Source of the DNA: JBBRLA01 sp038231615
Lineage (GTDB): Bacteria > Myxococcota_A > Polyangia > Palsa-1104 > JAEUJZ01
Direction of reading: 5' to 3'
Assembly: GCA_038231615.1 (NCBI GenBank)
Contig: JBBRLA010000127.1
Location: 1 to 15,488 of the forward strand
Length of the DNA stretch: 15,488 bases
The notes beneath the pieces are model-generated. The model was not told the DNA's origin, searched no databases, and was given only the letters and a program-made list of their open reading frames with translations. Below, one piece after another: positions 15,258 through 15,488 of the stretch (the first letter of the stretch is position 1; the number at the start of each line of letters is the position of its first letter). The translations under genes and the position numbers were made by a program.

Positions 15258-15455
15258 AGAAGCACATGGCCGGAGCAGATTTTGGCGCACCCCCGCAGCG
15301 ACCGAGGGAGCGTACTACTGTACGTGACCGAAGGGAGTGTGGGGGCACTCCCCACCGACTCGCATTCGCGAGTCGGCGTGGGCCCTCCCGCGGCTGAGCG
15401 CATGCGAAGCCGTGGGGGAGAGGTACGCCAAAAGATGCCCGGTCCAGGTGCTTCT
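15258..15455. mobile_element. MITE-like structured repeat, copy B, with 34-bp terminal inverted repeats
   Basis: The left end (15258-15291, AGAAGCACATGG...) and the complement of the right end (15455-15422, AGAAGCACCTGG...) match at 27 of 34 positions. The 130-bp interior is a series of hairpins. They are CGTAC/GTACG (15311-15324), GGGAGTG/CACTCCC (15333-15352), CCGACTCGC/GCGAGTCGG with an ATTC loop (15355-15376), and CTCCC plus CGGCT pairing with AGCCG plus GGGAG (15385-15420). There is no coding capacity. The right end, extended to 15459, is the homologue of the head of copy A. I see no clear target-site duplication. A non-autonomous element moved by an unseen transposase (MITE, or REP/BIME moved by a RAYT) is the likeliest explanation. 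Confidence 0.7.
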
Positions 15456-15488
15456 GTTAACGCTTGCTGAACTGGAAGCGCGCGCGCG

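Overview
The window is strongly G+C-rich, with most third codon positions G or C. It carries a Gram-negative core: Tat-exported MsrP with membrane MsrQ, lipobox lipoproteins, SucAB and PgsA. It also holds a soluble Hanks-type Ser/Thr kinase with an N-terminal zinc knuckle, a WAVG-repeat lipoprotein and ASH-type Ig-fold lipoproteins. That mixture suggests a myxobacterium or related deltaproteobacterial lineage (Myxococcota sensu lato). This is an inference from protein style only; no rRNA or other taxonomic marker is present.

Left part (1-2660) is accessory and partly decayed. It contains the 3' end of a Uma2-family nuclease-like gene and a small unrecognised acidic protein. Next comes a WAVG-repeat lipoprotein gene broken by a frameshift, apparently from an out-of-register deletion between its own repeats. 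Convergent to it is the 3' remnant of an MDR-family (quinone reductase / Zn-alcohol-dehydrogenase-like) gene that has also lost an internal segment.

Middle part (2674-9684): a cytoplasmic Ser/Thr kinase (+) converges on the msrP-msrQ pair (-), which repairs periplasmic methionine sulfoxide. The kinase and msrQ share a hairpin in the gap between them. Upstream on the minus strand is a protein made of two fused class I methyltransferase domains. A 403-bp divergent spacer follows, holding a perfect inverted repeat whose loop contains a tandem 15-bp duplication, and a terminator-like hairpin without an obvious gene. Then come two tandem paralogous lipoproteins, each with two Ig-like ASH modules and the same four cysteines.

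Right part (9682-15488): sucA and sucB encode E1 and E2 of the 2-oxoglutarate dehydrogenase complex (TCA cycle); no E3 gene is present. A PgsA-like CDP-alcohol phosphatidyltransferase with an unusual C-terminal membrane extension converges on sucB with a 3-bp gap. This block is bracketed by two copies, in opposite orientation, of one structured intergenic repeat family (9682-9808 and 15190-15459). Each copy has a shared head of about 45 bp, hairpins with a common CGCATTCGCG core, and a neighbouring pair of tandem repeats. The right copy has 34-bp terminal inverted repeats, like a MITE. This repeat family is the least explained and most interesting feature of the window.
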